Below, one piece after another: positions 59,101 through 64,000 of a stretch of DNA of 64,000 bases. The stretch is from the NCBI GenBank assembly GCA_019914995.1, contig CM034138.1:2976001-3040000 (forward strand). The letters are read 5' to 3'. Below the pieces are notes generated by a model that worked only from the letters and a program-made list of their open reading frames with translations, searched no databases and had not been told where the DNA came from. The position numbers and the translations under genes were made by a program. Each line of letters begins with the position of its first letter. The first letter of the stretch is position 1. This DNA is from Acanthochlamys bracteata (taxonomy: Eukaryota > Streptophyta > Magnoliopsida > Pandanales > Velloziaceae).

Positions 59101-62100
59101 ATAGTCAATGACAAGAGAACATTTTACATCAAACAGGTAAAAACAGGTGTACCACTGTCCAATAATATAAAGCTTGAATACCTATTCTCTGGAGGAAGAA
59201 AAGAACTTGCAAAAAAGTGACAGGTACCTCTATTCTAAAACTGGAGCCAGCACCAGCAAGATCAATTAGACCTACCAATACATCCAACTTCTCCTCAATA
59301 CTTAGATTGCAGTATTCACCTTCCATTAACCCAAGAACCCATGACTCCCCTGAAAAACTCTCATCAATCTCAGTGTAACCAGTCAACTTGTTTTTATGCG
59401 AAGTCTTGTGTTTGATAATTCTTTTCCCACACCCAGCAGAATCTATCTCATCATCCAACCTCTCATTGCCAGTGCCTGTGCTCGCATTGTCAGATTCATC
59501 ATCCACACTCCCTGAATCCTCATCATCAAAGCGAGATTTCGCTCTACCTTTTATATGAGGATCAACCCGTAGGCGATATGTGGAAAATCCGATCTTCTCA
59601 AACAAGGTAATGTCACTTGCAAGTGTATAACTTATAAGCTCTTCTAAGTCTTGTGCTACATCGGGCAACCCGAGTTCAGCAATCTGAGAAAAAAAAATTA
59701 ATAGCGAGAAAATTATTTAACAACATTGACTGACTTTTAACATTTGATTATTCACAAGAAAAAATAGTTATAACTGGTTCAGAATACTCTTTGCTGCTAC
59801 AATACCTGAGAAGATTTAGCAAGTTCAGAAACTTTGATGCCATTGCTACCTTTCTCCAACAGAATGCCAAACAACTCGCCCTTCAATGTTCGAGGACTTA
59901 GCCCATACTTAACCATTTGATTCCTCTCCTACAATACATAATCGCCTCAGAGCACCTTACAAAATTTAGAAATCCATAATACTAGTGTAGACACAAGATA
60001 ATGGAAACTCCAATAAAAGAAAGCATAGAATGTATAAAATTTTAATAAGTCAATTCAGAAAAAAAATGTCAAATAATTCCAACGCTTAATCATAAAGAGT
60101 TATAAAGCAGCCTTGTCCCACCAAATGGGGTTAACGACATGAATCCTTCCACAGTACGCTGACGAATATCTTCCATCAGACCACTAGCAAATGGAGTTAA
60201 ATGCTTTTTGGTACCTCCAGAAATTTAACAACCCTACGGGAAAATGCCATGGCCATTGCCAATTAGCTCATGAAGTATTGCAACTATATCCTGAACTGCT
60301 TGGTAAAGGGAATTCACACCCTTAGTTTCATGATCAAGGCAACTTATCTCATCTATGTGAAACAAAAGACAAAATCAGACAGCAGCTACAGATAGTTTCA
60401 AATAGGATGATACTATAACTGAACCAACACGTTACCTCAGAGCAGAAATATAGTACTTTGCATATAAATAAATCAGCAGCTTCAACAGAAAAACCTATGC
60501 TCACAACTGAAGTTACTACATTCATCTGATTGCCCTTGCATGACTTGACCAACAAAACATTTAATATTAAACAGTAATATTAACCGTGACATTAGGATCA
60601 AGCATTTTAATCACCACAATAATGAGAGAAGAAAAAGAAAGTTTTGCTTGTACTTATCCTTATTACTCTAGAGTACTAGGTGAAGGGTATGAAAATTTCA
60701 TAACCCCTTTAGATGTTTCTCTACCTTGTTAGGAAATGTTCTTCTTAAACCATTTAGCTTGCCATAACCAGATGCTACCAACACTTGCCGAAGCACTTCT
60801 GTCCATGTAAGGGAATTAAGACATTGACTCCAGAAATTCAGATCAAATCCCTGCTGCCTTACCTGCAGAAATATAGCACAAAAGCTCATAACATCACTCT
60901 CGAATGTGCTTTTTCTGGAAACTGATATCTATATCGCAGAAAAGAAATTTTTTGATTGCTCCCAAAAACTATTTTAGAAAGTATTTAAAAGTTGGAATCT
61001 ACAATATCTGGACAACTAATTTTTTGTTCTAATGCAATACTCTAAGCATAATGAGGCATAGACAACATACTAGTAGTTTAAGAAAGAATGGCTAGCAATA
61101 GAGTTGGACACTTGGAATTGCAATCAAAGACATAGTGGCATGCAACCAAGCTCGCTAACTCGAAATTTAATAAAGAGATTAAAATCCCATCAGAAAACCA
61201 AGAGTCCGGGCTGCAAAATGCCAATTGACTTCAACGCTTAGACTTACAAAGTGCACAAAACTTAGAAATCTGCAATCTTTCGATGCTCGAGGAATGAAGC
61301 CAGTAGATATCTCCTTCTGCACATCTACAAGGAAAATCTTGAGAAGAGCCACATGGATCTTCCCCAACAGCAAAGAGTCCTGAAATTCATGTAAGCAAAA
61401 TCAAAGATGCCCTAATACCAGGTTGACCACTGAACAATGAGAACAACCATATATGACAAAAGAAAATAAAAGCTAAGATCGGACCTTGTCATGGAACGAT
61501 TGAGCAAACTCATCAAGAGAGAAGGGGCATACTTCAATAATTGTTGCATAAGTATATAAGAAGCGAATGACCTGATGAGAAACAGTAAATTAACCACACC
61601 TCAGAAACTGAAAACTGGAGACAATTATAGTTAAGTTGACACAGCATTTAATTAAGGCACTGATGCATAAATTTAAAACGTGTCCAAAGCTTCTAAAGTA
61701 CAATTAATTATGGGAAATAAATTTTTATAACAGAAGGGAGAATTTTCTAGGCCATCAAAAATTATTTGAAGTAATGCATAACCGAACTGGAATCTTCTAG
61801 AAATTTAAATAAAAGATCTTGATCTTCCTGCCCTCAGGGAATCTTTACTAGCATGAAGTAAGAAAAAAATGAAAGGAAGTGCATTTCTGAGACCGGACAG
61901 AGAACTTTCTTCAATATTGCATTTCACTGTTATGAAGAAAGCGTGAAGGATCAGACAGCTTTCTTTTCATCTTTTTATTTTTTAATAAAAAGTCCAAGTG
62001 ATCCATCGTATATAATATATAAGATGAATCCACCTAAGCCACTTAGATCTATAGTACACGTCACCGGTAAAGTGGGTCCAAATTGGGTCCAAACTTACGC

Positions 62101-64000
62101 ATTTCTCACAAAAAAGTGTTTATTAGAAGCTTACAAGCAAAGCTCACAACATTACTGATATATAAAAAAGATCAAAGAAGAGTCCTATATCTACACTATT
62201 TTCTACCAGATATAATAGATCTCCATGCATTTTAACAAAATTTGCTATATTCAAAGTTTGAACATGCACTTATTCAGTGTTAACTCTTATTGCAAAGACT
62301 AGAATGGACTTGATATAAGAACAAAAACAGAATGTAATTACAAATATTGGCATACATATATAAATATATATCTCGGTTAAGAGGATAATCATTCTACGCA
62401 TGGCCAAATAATAACTGGAAAGGGAACAATATTTTCTAAAGCAGCCCAGCAATTATATCAAGATCAATCAATGAAGTATGGCACAATTTTATTCAACACA
62501 CTTTCAGGTTAAGTTTACTTACTACTCTTACCCAACATATGCCAACTGTTGATATCTCCTGGTCTTTAGAAAGGAAACGTATTGAACTAGCCAAATGATT
62601 AATGCACAGATGCAACTTCAGTTACCGCTCAAAGAAAGTCTTTAGGCAAAATAATTTGTAGAACTTAAGTGCTGATATGTACTCATTGTTTATCTAAACA
62701 GAAAATTAACTTTGTCGATGGTCCAGCATTCGGATATTATTAATATAGTTAATGGGTAATGACGTAATGACTAACTAATTGGAAGCCCTGCGACTCAGGG
62801 TATTGCAAAATCATGCCAGTGTTTGCATCTCAATCTGATTGCCTTAAAGCATCTATATATCAGGAGACCACATAGGCAATAGGACTAACTTAAATGCTAC
62901 AGTTACTTTGTTTATCACAAGAAGTGTTTGTTTAGTCTGACAACTTATATGCTAAACAGTAAGTTTATAGTCCATCTAGAGATATGCTACAAACTACTTG
63001 AAAAGAACTGCTACAACATGCCTATTGTTGGAAGCATAGGCAGCAAAATTGAACTCCATAAAAGTTATAGGCCAGCGACCTGATATGCTTCTTCCAGCAA
63101 TCCGAAAAATCATATAAAAGAGCATACATGATTACTACATATGCTCCAAATTATCTGATACAATTTAGTTACAACACCAAGACCAATATAATAGGTATTA
63201 GGATCATCATCAACAAGAAAGAATAAATTCAGAAACATGCACAAGATCTATATGCTAGATAGTCTTCATACAAAGAAAGCAGAAGGATAGACATACCAAC
63301 CTTAAACAGTTTCTTCACTAGTTCCACTGAAGAATCCCATGGCCTCATGCTGAAGGGCTGCCTCATTTTAACAGCTTGTGGGGGAAACTTGGCCAGCAAA
63401 TCTGCAATACAATCAGACATAAACCATGTAACTGCTTGACAAGGTAGAAATTTCCTGTAACACCTTGTTAAAAACTACCTTTGCAAAATGGGCATCCATG
63501 TTGTCCATTTGATGTTATGTGCGCAGAACATCTTAATGGATTAGGTCCTTCTTGTAACTCCCTGAGCTCCATTTCCTCATCATCAACTAATGCCAACAGT
63601 TCACTTCTTCGCTCTGAAAGGTTGATATTATCAGTTGCGAGTTTGCATTCCCTTATAGGTTTACTTCTCAAGCTTTTCTCCTTGCTACAAGGCACCTGCA
63701 TAAACATATATATCAGTAAGTAGGAGGAACAAAGCTCATAAATATGCATAAAAAATCACAGTATTATATCAGTATGTAGGAGGAACAAAGCTCATAAAGA
63801 TACATACAAAATCACAACACTGTCATCACTTGAACTCTCCAGAAGCATATAGAACATCAATCTAATTGTCAATAAATATTTATAAAACATATTCATGAAA
63901 TAAAATCCATATAAGTTGGCCTTCTCAAAACAGAACTTTACCTTCCTTTTCATCTTGGCAGGTTTAGATTTTTCCTGCAACTTGAGTGATGCTCTAAGTT
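56169..64000 (-). CDS. RLT3-like homeobox-DDT domain protein, N-terminus beyond window
   Basis: Plant partner of ISWI chromatin remodellers (RINGLET family). Exons in transcript order: 64000(partial)-63942, 63695-63479, 63401-63301, 61571-61485, 61379-61248, 60862-60725, 59928-59806, 59683-59228, 58688-58266, 58173-57553, 57426-57322, 57233-57008 and 56251-56169. All are in phase, over 920 residues in the window. Seen in order: LLALVDDEEMELRELQ, the DDT domain (FLYTYATIIEVCPFSLDEFA, LLLGKIHVALLKIF), a HARE-HTH fold (LSPRTLKGELFGILLEKGSN, GIKVSELAKSS), and WHIM-type motifs (LSIEEKLDVLVGLIDLA; YLGSDRRYNGYWLLLGP then ESSEDGHWEVIDT). A Cys-rich CENCHDLYWRDEKHCRICHA and EERYALHVATC follow. That zinc-ligand-like segment favours RLT3 over RLT1/2. 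The homeodomain would lie upstream, outside the window. Confidence 0.9.

Noticed and set aside
61943-62158. 71-codon plus-strand ORF inside the RLT3 intron
   Set aside because: Lies in a 1.7-kb intron with no motif or splice context.
1-64000. tRNA, rRNA or other structured RNA genes
   Set aside because: Scanned for T-loop (GGTTCGAATCC-like) and A-box contexts and found none that fit.

Overview
This is a nuclear genome window from a flowering plant, almost certainly a eudicot. The evidence is intron-rich genes with GT-AG junctions, plant-specific families (PHO2 with miR399 sites, CRS2-associated factor, RLT-type DDT protein, STP sugar transporter, two-domain glyoxalase I), and AT-rich intergenic DNA full of small MITE-like repeats, a PIF/Harbinger element and an LTR-retrotransposon relic. 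The species cannot be read from the sequence. I rebuilt exon structures by hand from reading frame, splice consensus and family knowledge; every multi-exon gene reported as intact keeps its reading frame across all junctions.

Layout. 1-4.2 kb: microsatellite and a PIF/Harbinger transposon with both of its genes. 4.7-7.1 kb: fragments of two unrelated genes (BIR-like receptor kinase, NFD4-like transporter) between repeat-like sequences. 8.1-10.3 kb (+): STP14-like sugar/H+ symporter, convergent with 10.8-14.2 kb (-): CRS2-associated factor (chloroplast group II intron splicing). 14.9-18.0 kb: decayed exostosin-type glycosyltransferase. 18.5-19.5 kb: two orphan 3' exons. 20.7-23.5 kb (-): a nine-exon, 347-residue multi-pass membrane protein that no single ORF reveals. 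25.0-26.9 kb (+): mitochondrial ribosomal protein L21 exons followed by a mitochondrial ribosomal protein S11 ORF on the same strand. 27-32 kb: MITE-rich intergenic DNA. 33-40.3 kb (+): PHO2/UBC24 with an array of miR399 target sites in its 5' leader. 41.8-45.9 kb: a tandem duplication, then an internally deleted gypsy-type LTR element. 47.1-49.4 kb (-): ankyrin/PGG membrane protein (ACD6-like) with decayed copies of its own 5' region downstream. 51.4-54.4 kb (+): chloroplast-type glyoxalase I. 56.2-64.0 kb (-): RLT3-like DDT/WHIM protein, running off the right edge.

The genes do not form a pathway; this is ordinary mixed eudicot gene space. The most informative points are the L21m-S11m arrangement (possible sharing of a mitochondrial presequence by alternative splicing), the miR399 array of PHO2, the reconstructed seven-span membrane protein, and several families of short transposons.
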